In this document: piece after piece, positions 1-11,417 of the stretch | Layout of the letters: the number at the start of each line of letters is the position of its first letter | Position numbering within the stretch: the stretch's first letter is position 1 | Assembly (NCBI GenBank): GCA_951217055.1 | Contig: OX578281.1 | Span: 13,300,447-13,364,446 of the forward strand | Origin: Gerris lacustris | Lineage: Eukaryota; Arthropoda; Insecta; Hemiptera; Gerridae | Reading direction: 5' to 3' | Length of the DNA stretch: 64,000 bases | Program-made: the position numbers and the translations under genes | The notes under the pieces: generated by a model | Seen by the model: only the letters and a program-made list of their open reading frames with translations | Database searches by the model: none | What the model was told of the DNA's origin: nothing

Positions 1-60
1 CAACTTCAGTGAATAAAATACTAAGTGGGAAATCATTAGTTCATTTTAAAATAAGCATAA

Positions 61-570
61 TAGCTAGTTTGAGTTACTAATAGAAGGGTATAGCTAGTTT
101 GAGTTACTAATAGAAGGGTATAGCTAGTTTGAGTTATTAATAGAAGGCTATAGCTAGTTTGACTTACTAATAGAAGGGCATAGATAGTTTGAGTTACTAA
201 TAGAAGGGTATAGCTAGTTTGAGTTACTAATAGAAGGGTATAGCTAGTTTAAGTTACTAATAGAAGGGTATAGCTAGTTTGAGTTACTAATAGAAGGGTA
301 TAGCTAGTTTGAGTTACTAATAGAAGGGTATAGCTAGTTTGAGTTACTAATAGAAGGGTATAGCTAGTTTGAGTTACTAATAGAAGGGTATAGCTAGTTT
401 GAGTTACTAATAGAAGGGTATAGCTAGTTTGAGTTACTAATAGAAGGGTATAGCTAGTTTGAGTTACTAATAGAAGGGTATAGCTAGTTTGAGTTACTAA
501 TAGAAGGGTATAGCTAGTTTGAGTTACTAATAGAAGGGTATAGCAAGTTTGAGTTTCTAATAGAAGGGTA
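61..570. repeat. 30-bp minisatellite, 17 copies
   Basis: Seventeen consecutive 30-bp units, each starting TAGCTAGTTTGAGTTACTAA. Most inner units are identical; the variants sit mainly in the first few and the last unit (for example TTATTAA, GACTTACT, TTTCTAA). The central units have therefore been homogenised recently while the edges have diverged. Because 30 is a multiple of three, the array gives an open minus-strand frame of repeated TLLLVTQTSY, which is an artefact and not a gene. Confidence 0.97.
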
Positions 571-595
571 AAATCCCCTATAACTAACAATCTAA

Positions 596-1722
596 TAATG
601 TTAAACCTTTAAGGGTATGTGTAAGAAGAAAAACTCTATTTTATGTCTACTCTGACAACGTTTTGTCTATTACCAGCCATTTTCGAGCCTAAAAATAACT
701 CTTTATTGAAAGCAGGACATTGATATAATTACAGTTAGAATCACATAAAGTAGAAGTAGTAGTCTAGTACTTTCTACTAGAACGGGTAGGACGAACCACT
801 TTTTTGAACCTTGCAATTAGGCCATCACTTAGGCCCTTTTTACGCCCCGTGGTGAAGAGTTCCAGCTACTTCACACATCATACATTTGTCCATCGTACCA
901 CCGAAGCGAGTATGGTGTGGTCATTAGTAAGCTATATAAGCGTACGTCAAAGCGTGGGGGAAGAGTCCCCATAAAGGGTGTCCCTCGCCCTGCTCCTTCC
1001 TCGAACCATAGATACAAATTACATCATTATGACACGGATCAGACCCACATCAAAGAGTGGAGGAAGAGTCCTCATAAAGGGAGTCTCTTGCACTGCACCG
1101 TCCGCGATTCATTGATGCAATTCAGAGTATCATGGCACGGGATTGAACCCACGACCTTGAGTTGCCTCGGCTTATTGATAGCTGAGCCAGCGCCCCCCTG
1201 GCTCCCTAGAATCACATAAAGTAACGTTATAAAAATATTACCTCTGTTGTCTAATTAAGCCCTCAAGCTAATGAGTTTTAAATTATGAGAACTACCCTCA
1301 AGAACATAGTAGGTACTGACTATTTTGGGAACTGGTAGTTCACCACGTCAAATCCTAAAACCATTAACAATAACAAGCTACTGTGCTAGTCCTGAGTGAA
1401 CATAGCAGAGTTAAAAGGTGTAAAATTCCCAATGGGAAGAGGCAGATATTTAAAAATTAAATGGATAATGTATGGGTTTACCATAAGTAAAAAAGTGATC
1501 CTTATCTATAAGTTAGACCTACAAATTTTAATGTGCTTAATTAGACAATAGAGGTAATATTTTTATAGCATTACTTTACGTGAATCTAACTGTAATTAAA
1601 TCAATGTCATTCTTTCAATAAAGAGTTATTTTTAGGCTCAAAAATGGCTGGTAATAACTGAAACGTTGCCAGAATAGACATGGAATAGAGTTTTTGTTCT
1701 TAAACATACTCTTAAAGGATAA
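596..1722. repeat. Long imperfect inverted repeat (foldback element)
   Basis: The left arm (about 596-736 continuing at 1208-1262) and the right arm (about 1535-1722) are reverse complements with scattered mismatches. Landmarks shared by both arms are ACCAGCCATTTT, AAAATAACTCTTTATTGAAA and AAAAATATTACCTCT. The spacer between the arms is about 270 bp. The left arm is interrupted by a SINE at 753-1207, while the right arm keeps the uninterrupted sequence. This fits a foldback-type or palindromic non-autonomous DNA transposon; no coding sequence is present and the outer ends are approximate. Confidence 0.8.
753..1207 (-). mobile_element. tRNA-derived SINE with perfect 16-bp TSD
   Basis: The element is flanked by identical 16-bp copies of AGAATCACATAAAGTA at 737-752 and 1208-1223. 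Read on the minus strand it begins with a tRNA-like head (GCTGGCTCAGC near 1190 and the B-box-like GGTTCAATCCC near 1145). It then has a body shared with copies at 18515-18834 and 34487-34788, and ends in an ACT-rich tail. This copy is about 150 bp longer than the copy at 34487 because of an internal segment (about 940-1105) in which a motif resembling TCAAAG(A/C)GTGG(A/G)GGAAGAGTC occurs twice. SINEs have no protein and depend on a LINE for movement. Confidence 0.85.
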
Positions 1723-2236
1723 ACTTACTAACTATGACACTTTGTATCGTGTAAATAACAATAATTAAAAAGTACAAACACCTCAAGTGGACGATAAGAA
1801 ATTGAATAGACTAAGCTAAAAGACTTTAAGTGGATCTTTCAGGTGATAAAATAGAGAACTAAGATTCTAAACAGAAAAGAGTTAATATAAGAATAATCGT
1901 AAATATATATTTTGAAATTGGAAGAAGACACAAACAAAAGCATCCATTAATTAAACTTTTAGATGACAATAAATTTAGCGGATATTAAGAATAGCCTCTT
2001 TAATGTTGAGAGATAATTATTATTATTATTATTATCTTGAAAACAAAGAGTTTTATTCATACAACTAAACCCTGACCAAGAACTGATGGCGCTCGGGAAA
2101 AACTGTAAAATTAGATTCAATTGAAATCGGAAATTTTCAGTATGGCCGAAGTTGGTACAGCCTGGTGATAATATTTTTTTAATTTTCTAAATAACAGTTC
2201 TCCATGACAATTAATTAAAATAAAAACAAAATAGTA
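1723..2236. other. Non-coding stretch, no gene seen
   Basis: AT-rich sequence with a short ATT microsatellite near 2015-2035. No open frame with recognisable protein features and no clear RNA gene. Confidence 0.6.
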
Positions 2237-2640
2237 CAGTAGAACCTCGCTTACACGACCCTCAATAACACGATAACCTCAATTACAAGTGCAATTTTCC
2301 AATCCCCTTGAGATTGCCATAACACATAATGTTAAATTAGTCTCTATAAAGTGACTATTATTATCCAAACAACCTCTTTAAAACGGATTTTTTCTAATTC
2401 ACAACGTAACTCATAACCTCTATAACAAGTAGTTTTGAGAAGTCAACCTCTATAACCCGACTCTATACAGAAATGAGTCGAGCTTGAACAAATCTAGACT
2501 TGAAAACCTGCCCTCGAACCTCGATAACACGACTGATAGCAAAAATAACCTTGATTACACGACCCTCAACAAAAAGAGCACCTTGATAACAAGACTGTTT
2601 CCCTAATCCCCTTGAGACACTTCTTATCGAGGTTTTACTG
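2237..2640. mobile_element. pogo/Tigger-like MITE (family 1)
   Basis: The element begins CAGTAGAACCTCG and ends CGAGGTTTTACTG, giving near-perfect terminal inverted repeats, and is flanked by TA on both sides (2235-2236 and 2641-2642), the Tc1/mariner-pogo target duplication. Internal short repeats of the type AACCTC(G/T)ATAACACGA fill much of it. A close relative of the same length lies at 39850-40254. There is no transposase frame, so it would need an enzyme in trans. Confidence 0.85.
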
Positions 2641-3054
2641 TATAAGCAAATTTCTAGTGTTTTTATTGTGTGTCTATTTTATTAGGACTCTGACTATACT
2701 TGACAACAACACAAGAGCACTCCTCAGATTGCAATGAGTTCTTGGTATGCAAACTTCATTCTAACCCAGTGTTTCCCAACCATCTTTATTCGAGGGAACC
2801 CTAAAAATAATTTTACTAATTCTTAGGCGACTCCTCGTGGCAAAATATATATACATAACTATACTTTAGGCCAAATTATAATTCGTATGTTTGAATAAAA
2901 TGTTAGGACAGTATTTATTTAATAGTTCCCCGTGGCTTAGGCTGATTACCAGCAGATAAATTAATTTAACGTACGTTAAAATGCATATGTATACATGATT
3001 TGTAAATAAATAAATCTATCTATCCATTTATTTAATAGTTTTATTCGTATAAGT

Positions 3055-3430
3055 TAACCTTGTTTGTTATTTCTTTGTAAGTTTGTCTTTTGTTTGTTTT
3101 TCAGTTTACTTGTTTCTTGTTGATAATTTCGCTATTTGTTTTCCTATTTGCTTGTTTCTTTGTTAGTTTGTACGTTTTTCTGTTGGCTTGTTTTTTATAA
3201 GTAGTTTCTTGTTTGTACATCTATTTGCTTGTTTCTTTGTTAGTTTATACGTGTCTCTGGTTGCTTGTAACTTTGTTTGTTTTTCTATTTGTTTGTATAT
3301 TTTTCTGTTTCCTTGTTTCTAGTTAATAGTTTCTTGTTTGTTTTTCTATTCCATTGTTTCTTTGTTAGTTTGTTTGTTTTTCTCTTTGCTTGTTTCTGGG
3401 TTAGTTTGTTTGTTACTTTTAGATTGTTTG
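3055..3430. repeat. Degenerate T/G-rich tandem repeat
   Basis: Successive imperfect copies of a roughly 35-40-bp unit built from TTGCTTGTTTCTTTGTTAG and GTTTGTTTTTCTATTTG. The copies are diverged, so this is an old array. Confidence 0.75.
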
Positions 3431-6400
3431 ATTCTTGAGTTGATGTTAAGGGTCAGAAATCTCCAAGATGGAATAATCATTTATGAAAACTACAACACAC
3501 CATCAGTGTAGTATAGTACGCTTATCACAATAAAAAAATCTTTAATTTAATGGATAACTTTTTGACTAAAAAGTGTACAAAGGCATTCACTTTAATTTTA
3601 ACGTTTTAGAATCATATCAACATTACTGTAACCACACAATTTAAAGGAGGACAGATAAATTATTATGGTCTAATGTAAAAACAACTAATAACACCTCTAT
3701 ATGATGCCATTATTGGGTGGATATCTTAACTGCTTTGAATGTATTAATGTATAAATACATTTATGAATGTATTATGTATTTATGTATTAACAATCTTTAT
3801 TCTCTCTCACAAGAGATTTTGAAAATTATTCGCGAAATATCAAAGACACAGTGGAACCTCAGTTTAGAATCATTAATCACTGTTCTAACACATTAGCAAA
3901 AAGAAAAAAATATTTATGTTTTAACTCTTTGAACACTAGCAAGAAACGTATTAACAAAATAACACTTAAATACGCTCTTATGGGTCTTAAATTCCTTAAG
4001 GTTCTCATACCTATAAACTGAACATTATTAATTGTTATGAACTCCGAAACGAGGCAACATAACTCATTTGAGAAAAATATCGTAGTTAATAACAATTTGG
4101 AGTAAGACAACTAACAAGGGGTACAAATCATTGTGAAAGGAACAGAGAGAAACCTTTATTTTGTTAATTGTTCAACTTGATTAAAATCAATTATTTGCAT
4201 CGCATCAGACACAATTTTACTCAAGTATCAATAAAAGCACTTTAAGCGTAATATAGCAAAGATAAAAACTCACAACAAGAAAGCCAAAGTTTGTTTCAAT
4301 TTACTGGCTTTGGTGTATAGTTATCATCACACAAATAACAAAATATTTCAACAATTCGTAAACATGTTCACACGGATATTAAAGTATCGACAAAGAGATA
4401 ACTCAGGTTCAAAAACAAAAGAGATTATGGTAGCGATGGGACAAAGTTACTCGAAAGTAATAATCAAAAGAGAGGTAATTAATTAGTCATCAAATTCTCA
4501 CAAGGTGCGTAATCCAATCTTAAATAACTTGATAATGTTAACTAGAGAAACTTAAGCGAAGTGATTCCTACAATTTAAATAGAATTTCATTCATAAAATT
4601 ACTCATGTTTGATTCTAGTAATTCAAAACAAATCATTAGATACTTCACATTATATATTAATAACAACACAAATGCCGTAGTTGAATCAGAATGGTACTTA
4701 CAAATAATTAATCATAATTGATTAATCAGGCCCGGAATATCTATAAAAACAACATATTCACTGTCCTGTAGAATCAAACCGTTGATTACAATTACTTATA
4801 GTTTACAAATAAATAAAGTAACCACTTTAAAACAAGCGAAACTTCCGAAAATAAAAAAATGTTTAATTCACAAATAGACAAAAGCCAGGAAGAACTATGA
4901 TCAGCTGTAACAAATCATTTGTTGTCAGAGGTCATATCAGGTTTACCAAATAATTTTGTAAATGACATAACTTTTTTTTATTAACATTAGATTCGTTCTT
5001 AATAAATGAAAGGATGTAGATTAGTTTACAAACAAATATGGAAATCAGTACATACATGAATCACCCGGAAATAAAATTATAAAATATTTCAAGGTCCTCC
5101 AAAACTACTTGAATCATTTTTTTTTTACTTCGTGATTCAAAGCAAAGTCTAAACGAAGACTGTTAAATCTTAAGAGCTATATACCGACAGAAACTGACCG
5201 CTGGCCCTGAACCTGCCTATTCAAGAACAAGCCTTGAACGAAAAATGTTCTCATTGGTGACTAATAATTAAGTAATTCCATAAATATATGTATAATCTTT
5301 TAAACATAATTTAATGGTCTATAATAAACAATCTTTGTTTTGATCACGTTTATTTAACCCCTTCCGCTCCCCTATCATTTACTGGAGTATTAAAGTAAAT
5401 TCCAGAAACCCACAACTTGTATTATTATAGTCATTTTATGATGTTAAACTTATTAAAATTATTTTTTTAAAGCTTACCATATATTATAATCCATATTTAA
5501 GTAACAGCAATTTCAATAATTTTGAAATAATCTCAAGAAAGAAATGTGGAAATAAATGTATCCTCCCTTGTTTCTGGTTTTTGTTAGTCATGTTCATATT
5601 CATCCGATAAAAATATATCATAAAAATAATAATAGTTGCTTGACGACTATGATCATATCAGGGGGCAGAGCAGTTAAACAACATCATCAATTGGATGTGC
5701 AACGGGCGACTGCGTCATAGATAACCAAATCTATGCGGGTCTCCGCCGGTATATGGCTCTTTATATAATTAATATTGTTTTGTTAAAAAATGCATAGAAT
5801 TAAACAGGAAGGAAAAATGTACTAGTAATTCAGTGACAGTTGTAATAGAGTTCTGACGTGTAAGTTACCATTATTAATAAAAATTGTTAGCTATATTCTA
5901 TAGTTTTGTTCACTTTTACACAAATTTGACTTCAAAGGCCCAATTCACACATGAGTGGAGTATGGTATGGCACTGGTTTGTACCACCTCTGTAATAACTT
6001 ATGGCCCAATAATGTACACTGGCATGGCGTGGCAGAAGGTGGCGCATAACGCCTCCACCACGCCACTCCAACGCCACTCGTGGCTTATCGTAGTAGCGCG
6101 CCACTTGTAAACCATTAATTTTTTGTCTGTTCTTCCATTGTTTTCTTTCTTCTATTTAAACATAAAATAAAATCAAAGTAATGACATGGAATTTAACATT
6201 CGCTTTTGTGAAGAAGTGGAAATAAGTTTTAAGTTTTGTATGATTATAACCCAAGTAGCTATTTATTTATTGAGAGTATTACAAAAAAACAACAAAAAAA
6301 CATGTAACATGCTTATCAAGAAATAAATAGTTGCTAATAAAATAAAATGATATGCAATATGATGTAATATGAATAAAACGATAAAATAAAATATGTGTGA

Positions 6401-6783
6401 GGCTCTCACGCATTAGAAGTGAAACTTTAGTTCTAGGATGCTTTGCTCTCTTTCATTTTTTGACGAATTTATTATTTCAGGATTAAGAAATGGTTATGGG
6501 AAATTTAATTGAAAAAAAATATTGCTACGCTAAGGCAACCGTATTTATTCCAATAAAAAAATTGTTTGTTTTGATTTGCTGGTCTTTAAATAGATATAAT
6601 ACAATTAATCTGTAAAAATGTTACACTTGGACGAGTCTCGAATCGCAAACATCGTTACACGATTTCACTATATTAAAAAATTCACTCTACCGCCGCCAAA
6701 GAAGTTTCACTTCAAAAAATAAAATGATATGTTTCCACACGAAATAAACCTGATGTATTTATGTCTAAAAACTGCTTAAAATG

Positions 6784-6832
6784 TCTGGGGACCTTCCGGC
6801 CCGCCAGATAAAAAGTTTGAAGACCCCTGCCC
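6784..6832 (-). mobile_element. hAT-type transposon terminus
   Basis: Read on the minus strand, the sequence starts at the CAGGGGTCTTCAAAC motif and continues through TGGCGGGCCGGAAGGTCC, the general form of Charlie-like hAT ends. The matching second end was not located, so this may be a truncated copy. Confidence 0.5.
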
Positions 6833-7322
6833 TAAATGACTAGATCACCCTGTTAAATAGGTCACGCGCCGTCACTGGTTGATTCTCTTTCTAGGCAGAT
6901 TTCTTCCCCAGCAAAAATGCGATTAGATATAAGTTGTCAACACTGATTTCCAGCTGTTGATTGCTGATTAACAATAACTTTATTAATTATAAATCAATAA
7001 TTTACTCAATTTTTAGTGATACACATAGATAATGTGATACTCCTACATAATATATAATAAAATATATTAGATAATGTGCAATAAAATGAAACCTGAATAT
7101 TGTCAAAATTCAATCTATAGTATGTAGTTTTATTTCAAAATGCTATTGCTGAGTATCATAATGGAATGTATTATATTTTCTTTATTGCCTTTTGAGCTAT
7201 TCTTATTCATATGAAAAATATGTACCATCTTTACTGCAATCATATAGAAGCTTAAATTAAACATATTACTAAGCGTTCCTCAAGGTAACTGGCTCACAAA
7301 ATAAAGTTAATAAAATTGGTAA

Positions 7323-7541
7323 AATCGGATTGTACGTGCCCCCACTTTGAGGTTAGGTGATAAAATCTCGCATATTAAATTTGAAACCTTAATTTTGTGT
7401 ACCCTTGAATTTTCTATAGCCGCTCCGCACCGCTTCGCGGTGCTCCGCTCATTTTCTGAAGAAAAACAAAACAACCCTCCTGTGTATAAACCAGGTAGAG
7501 GCCCAACTCGAAGAAATTTCCAGGGCACGTACAATCCGATT
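7323..7541. mobile_element. MITE with perfect TIRs (family CGGATTGTACGTGCC)
   Basis: Terminal inverted repeats AAATCGGATTGTACGTGCC and its exact reverse complement bound a ~219-bp element. A second copy lies in opposite internal orientation at 57222-57421. The interior contains a small palindrome around CCGCTTCGCGG. Overlapping open frames on both strands are by-products of the palindromic structure. Confidence 0.85.
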
Positions 7542-7680
7542 TAGCCAATAAACTTTGATTTTGGAAATTATTCTTAAATATTAGGTAGAAAAGGCCTCGT
7601 CCTTTTTACAAATCTTTAAAAAGAGTGAAATTCTCCAGATATTGTTCTCTTTAAGAAAATGTGACTCCATTACTACACGC

Positions 7681-8062
7681 TTTTTACTTTCTCATATGAA
7701 GAGAAAGTATTGTGATGGCGCCAAAATTCGATTTTGATAGATTTACATGTTTTGAGGTCCCCTGAGTTCACAAAAAAGTGTTTTTTTTTTAATGCCCTAA
7801 ATTTGGGGGTGCTCCCCCGCAAAAACAAATTATTTCTCGAAAGCGGTTCCGACGATTTTGATTGAAAAAATTCTAAAATGAGGTCTATTAAACGATATAA
7901 GCTGTTTCCGGGGAAAATCTAGTTCCTGAGGAAATAGCTTTAAACGCGGACGGAGAGAGTCCGGGTTCGATTCCCCGCCAAGGAGAAGTTATTTTTTATG
8001 CTAAATTTTGATATATATTTTCAATAATAATTAAATGTACCTACGAAAACTCTAAAACTAAT
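7681..8062 (+). mobile_element. T-arm repeat family, copy A (3' truncated)
   Basis: Starts with the family head TTTTTACTTTCTCATATGAA followed by GAGAAAGTATTGTGATGGCG. It contains the tRNA T-arm-like segment GGGTTCGATTCCCCGCC near 7962-7980 and stops resembling the other copies after about 8062. Complete relatives are at 31348-31920 and 48101-48872. Confidence 0.75.
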
Positions 8063-8119
8063 GGCGGGGGGTCCGGGGCCCCTCCCTCGGAAAATTTTGA
8101 GAATGTTTTTTTTAATACA

Positions 8120-8282
8120 AATGGTTTCTATGCAAAAGAGGGGTTGAAATAACCGGGAAATCAATAAAAATGTTTACCTACATGAAATAAAGAATAAATA
8201 TTAATGGTGTTACATACTTGTTGTTTTTCAAAAATTACTGATTTCCCGGTTATTTCAACCCCTCTTTTGCATAGAAACCATT
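8120..8282. repeat. Perfect 44-bp inverted repeat
   Basis: Arms 8120-8163 and 8239-8282 are exact reverse complements (AATGGTTTCTATGCAAAAGA at the outer edge), with a 75-bp loop. This could be a small MITE or a recent inverted duplication; a transcript across it would form a long hairpin. Confidence 0.9.
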
Positions 8283-8345
8283 CGACTTACAAAAAAATTG
8301 TAAAGAAATAATTTGTAGGTTATTTTCTCCTCTTTATTTGACTAC

Positions 8346-9006
8346 TCTTCCACTTTTTGCGTAAATAGCTTGCTTTGTAAGTTATAAGGCGAAATCCACT
8401 AAAACAATAAAAGTAAAAAGTGGTTTTATGATGATTTCTCATATTTGCGTGTAAAATTTTTGTTGGACAACTTTATATTCGTGTTCAGCACACCCAAAAA
8501 CATAAATCGGAAGAAACTAAACAACTACCATTGGATCAATTTAAAAAAAAATTGAAAAAATACCTAAAAAATGAAGCCTTTTACTCAGTAGATGAGTTTA
8601 AGACAAACTGCAAATTTTAAAATAATTATCTATTTACCTTTTCTTTTTTCTTTTTGACAATAGCCAAAGCTTTATAGTTAATGGCTGGATTTTGTTATGT
8701 TATGTTAAAATTAACTGCCAGCGCAGACTGGCCACCAACCGTTTACCCTTCAGCCTGTAACCTCCACCCGCCACCTCTTCCCAATATTTCAACTCCCATT
8801 TGCGTGAAAATCATACGACGTACAAATAAATCCACTATGCACAATATAAATAGACCACTTTTTGCGTGAGTAGATTGCTTTGCAAGTTATAGACTAAAAA
8901 CCAATAAAAAACTTTTTTTTTGTAGTTTTTGGATGATTTCTCATATTTGCCGAGGGAAATTATGTTGGACTTCAGATTCGTGTTCAGCACCCCAAAAACA
9001 TAAAGT
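8346..9006 (+). repeat. Duplicated ~160-bp segment
   Basis: Segments 8346-8510 and 8858-9006 share TTTTTGCGT, TGCTTTG(T/C)AAGTTATA, GATGATTTCTCATATTTGC and a GTGTTCAGCAC...CCAAAAACATAAA end. Roughly 350 bp of unrelated sequence lies between them. Confidence 0.75.
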
Positions 9007-10181
9007 AAGTCACTAACTGTTTAGGCCAAGCTTGTTTTTTCTTATAATTTTAGTTTAGTATAATTAACTTAGTCTACAGATTTTAGATTCTACGCAATTC
9101 AAGGGCTAATTAGTTAACCTAATTAAGAAACCATCAGTCTGATCCCAGGAAATGACTCTTGTACCTCATTCTACTGAGAAGAGTCATCTACTAAATTTGA
9201 TTAGATTTATTTCGGATTGGAGATTCAACCTTAACGCTAAATTCAATTAAAGATTGCTGCTACTCCGCTTAACTCTCTTTATTCCTTGAGTGTGCCTTCA
9301 AACCTTAAGGTGTTAACATCGTCCACCTTGCAGGTCTACCTAGAAAGTCGCTACTGAAATTTCACGGTTTTTTCTCTACATCCAGCCTTTTGGTCACTCC
9401 TGACCACTCTATCTGGATTACTGCTAGCAGTGCTGAGCGGAAGGACGCAGCTGATCCTCTCCCACCTCTTCTAGCCTGCCCATTATATTTTCTACCTTTG
9501 GCCACATCTCGCCACCACAACCTGGTTTTCTTTATTTATTGTTTAACTTATGTCACTCACTAATCCTACTAACCTTAATTTTATACATACACATATTTTT
9601 GGATATTTTAGTCAATCTACTCTTTTGAATTATATTCCTTAATTTATTATTTTGTTTTTATTTATTTTATCCAGTGAATAACTCCCCTTTTAATTTCCTT
9701 AGTTCACTTTTCCTTAAATTATTTTTCCCCCGACCTGGGGGTGGTCCTTTGTATTACGCACCTATGGAACAAGGAAGGAATTGAGTTGTAAAGATTTTAC
9801 ACTCCATCCGCCTTGACACTAACAACAATTACACCAGAACTTTCCACTTCAAACTACCATTTGACTGGACTACTTTCCGTAGTAAGAATACTACCTAAAA
9901 CTTGAAAAATAATGAATTTTAGCAATTATTAATTCAGATAATTTGGGAGTTCCACTGCATCACTATCAAAAACTATTCTGATACAAAAGGGATATAACAA
10001 TAACATTAAAACAGATGATAATGAATAAAACTCAAAGACTAAAAGTTATTGAAATTAATAACTTAAGTTTCCCAGTGAAATCTACACGCAAAGGGGTTGA
10101 AGTCCTTGGTTTTGCTTCCACTTCTGGAAGCATCTTCAGGGATGTGGTGCATCGTGATGTTGACTAGAAGCAAACACAAGA
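9007..10181. other. Non-coding stretch with a GC-richer block
   Basis: No gene is recognised. 9290-9520 is richer in C and has an open plus-strand stretch without identifiable motifs. 10090-10150 (CTTCTGGAAGCATCTTCAGGG) resembles sequence often found in untranslated parts of Penelope-like or other retroelements, but this is weak. Confidence 0.35.
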
Positions 10182-10414
10182 GGTACTTCTTTAGATTGTT
10201 ACTCCCCTATGTTTTTTAGAATATAAATGACTTTGACTAAATAACTATTAAGACAAAGAGATGTTTAGTCCAATGTACTTTGGGACAAAGGAATATCCCA
10301 CTACTATTTTAATAAGGGGAGCAACAGTCAAAAGAAGAACATTCAGTGCACCTTCTTTAGATTGTTACTCCCCTCTAGTTTTTTTTAAGGTGAGTAACAA
10401 TTTAAAGAAGTGCC
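10182..10414. mobile_element. MITE family GGTACTTCTTTAGATTG, copy 1
   Basis: Begins GGTACTTCTTTAGATTGTTA and ends with the imperfect reverse complement GTAACAATTTAAAGAAGTGCC. A second copy of the same terminal motif lies inside (10347-10375), so it looks like two elements fused or nested. Relatives are at 20000-20185, 60850-61098 and, partially, 53850-53939. Confidence 0.8.
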
Positions 10415-10677
10415 ACGCAAGATATAAACCCCTTCGCAACGCCATTTTCACAGGAAAACCAAGTAATTGATTACGAGTCAAATCGCAGAAGCCAACACCA
10501 CACTTTGATTGAAATGTCTATGATTTTTTTTGTGGTGCTTGAACAAAATATCATTAAGTTTTATTCACTAAGTTAACAAGAGAAGTTCCATAAGTAACAG
10601 TCAAAGTAACTAAACTTATTAGTATAAGTAGTTCAAATAATTAAGCCAACATACAATTAAAATGCAACTCTTACTTA

Positions 10678-11298
10678 AGGCCCAGCCACACAGAAAGCTG
10701 CGCAACACGAGCTAACTGTCTGAAAATGTCCGTTTTGTTATAATGAATGGAGGCGGCCACACTGAACGTGACACTACACTATGTATCTTAGCTATGTTTT
10801 TGCAAATGGGACTTCTTGGCGACGGACTTTTGCAGAGTGCTACTACCCCCTGCAACCTTAACAAAAACAACGAACATTAAGTTTACTTACCTCGAACATG
10901 CAGTAAGGCGTTCTTCAGGTGATATAGTCGCTCTGTAATTCAATCTATTTCTTCCTATATCACTTTGAAGAAGATTAACAAGAAATTTAAAGTCTCTTGA
11001 TGTCATTCTAAAACATTCTTTGAACTTCTCTTCATCTTGTTTAAGATCTTTAAGTGATGGAATTCCCCAAATTGGTTTATATTTTACCGTTCAAATGTAT
11101 GCACCCACTTACTTTTCTTTTTTTGCTCACATAAAGTAAATAAAAGCAATAGCTCTTCATCAGAGCTACTGTGGTCCTTCCTACTTAACATGACAGACAA
11201 GACTAAAAAAACATCGCTTTCTATGTGGCTACCACCTAAATATAGCTAGCGTAGCTCTCATAGCCCTCAGTTGCATAGCTTTCTATATGGCCGTGCCT
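10678..11298 (-). mobile_element. Internally deleted PIF/Harbinger transposon
   Basis: The ends are imperfect terminal inverted repeats (AGGCCCAGCCACACAGAAAG at the left; the right end reads AGGCACGGCCATATAGAAAG on the minus strand). Both sides carry a 3-bp TTA target duplication (10675-10677 and 11299-11301), the signature of PIF/Harbinger elements. The interior encodes a broken N-terminal part of a HARBI1-like transposase on the minus strand, followed directly by what looks like the terminal region. Most of the transposase and any Myb-like partner gene are missing. Confidence 0.85.
10891..11191 (-). pseudogene. HARBI1-like transposase first exon, decayed
   Basis: The frame opens at ATG 11191-11189 with an acidic SSSDEELLLLF segment, followed by a basic KKKSKWVHTFER block that is stopped by TAA. 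A FGEFHHLK motif reappears in another frame, and after one more frame change a clean stretch of about 50 codons runs through KFKECFRMTSRDFKFLVNLL to ISPEERLTACS. These motifs and their order match the N-terminus of Harbinger transposases (HARBI1 relatives). The last codon is followed by a GTAAGT donor at 10890-10885, so this was exon 1 of a spliced transposase. The catalytic domain is absent. Disabled by at least one stop and two frame changes. Confidence 0.85.
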
Positions 11299-11417
11299 TT
11301 ATGATAAGTTAATGACATTTCATAAAAAGAAATTATAACAATGAGAATGCACGAGCCTATGCCATTATTAGTGCAATGAAATACTCAGAATGTAACTCTG
11401 CTCGCCATAATAATAAC

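Larger units (their letters stand above)
2643..7320. other. Intergenic, no gene recognised
   Basis: The stretch is AT-rich. A TTTG-rich degenerate tandem array occupies about 3055-3430. The block at 5930-6105 is GC-richer, with repeated GGCGTGG/CCACGCC-type words and a CAAAGGCCCAATTCACAC-like edge, suggesting a MITE end. The short open frames here have no recognisable domains. Confidence 0.5.

Noticed and set aside
61..570. CRISPR-like array
   Set aside because: The 30-bp units are directly adjacent with no unique spacers, and the DNA is eukaryotic.
249..590. 113-codon minus-strand frame of TLLLVTQTSY repeats
   Set aside because: By-product of the 30-bp minisatellite.
917..1219. 100-codon plus-strand open frame
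   Set aside because: Lies inside the SINE on the opposite strand, with no protein family features.
7307..7544. Overlapping 75- and 65-codon frames on both strands
   Set aside because: Coincide with a MITE with perfect inverted ends, and similar sequence recurs at 57222-57421.
7940..7985. Possible tRNA gene around GGTTCGATTCCCCGCC
   Set aside because: The same segment recurs at the same place in dispersed copies and lacks an A box and acceptor stem at tRNA spacing.
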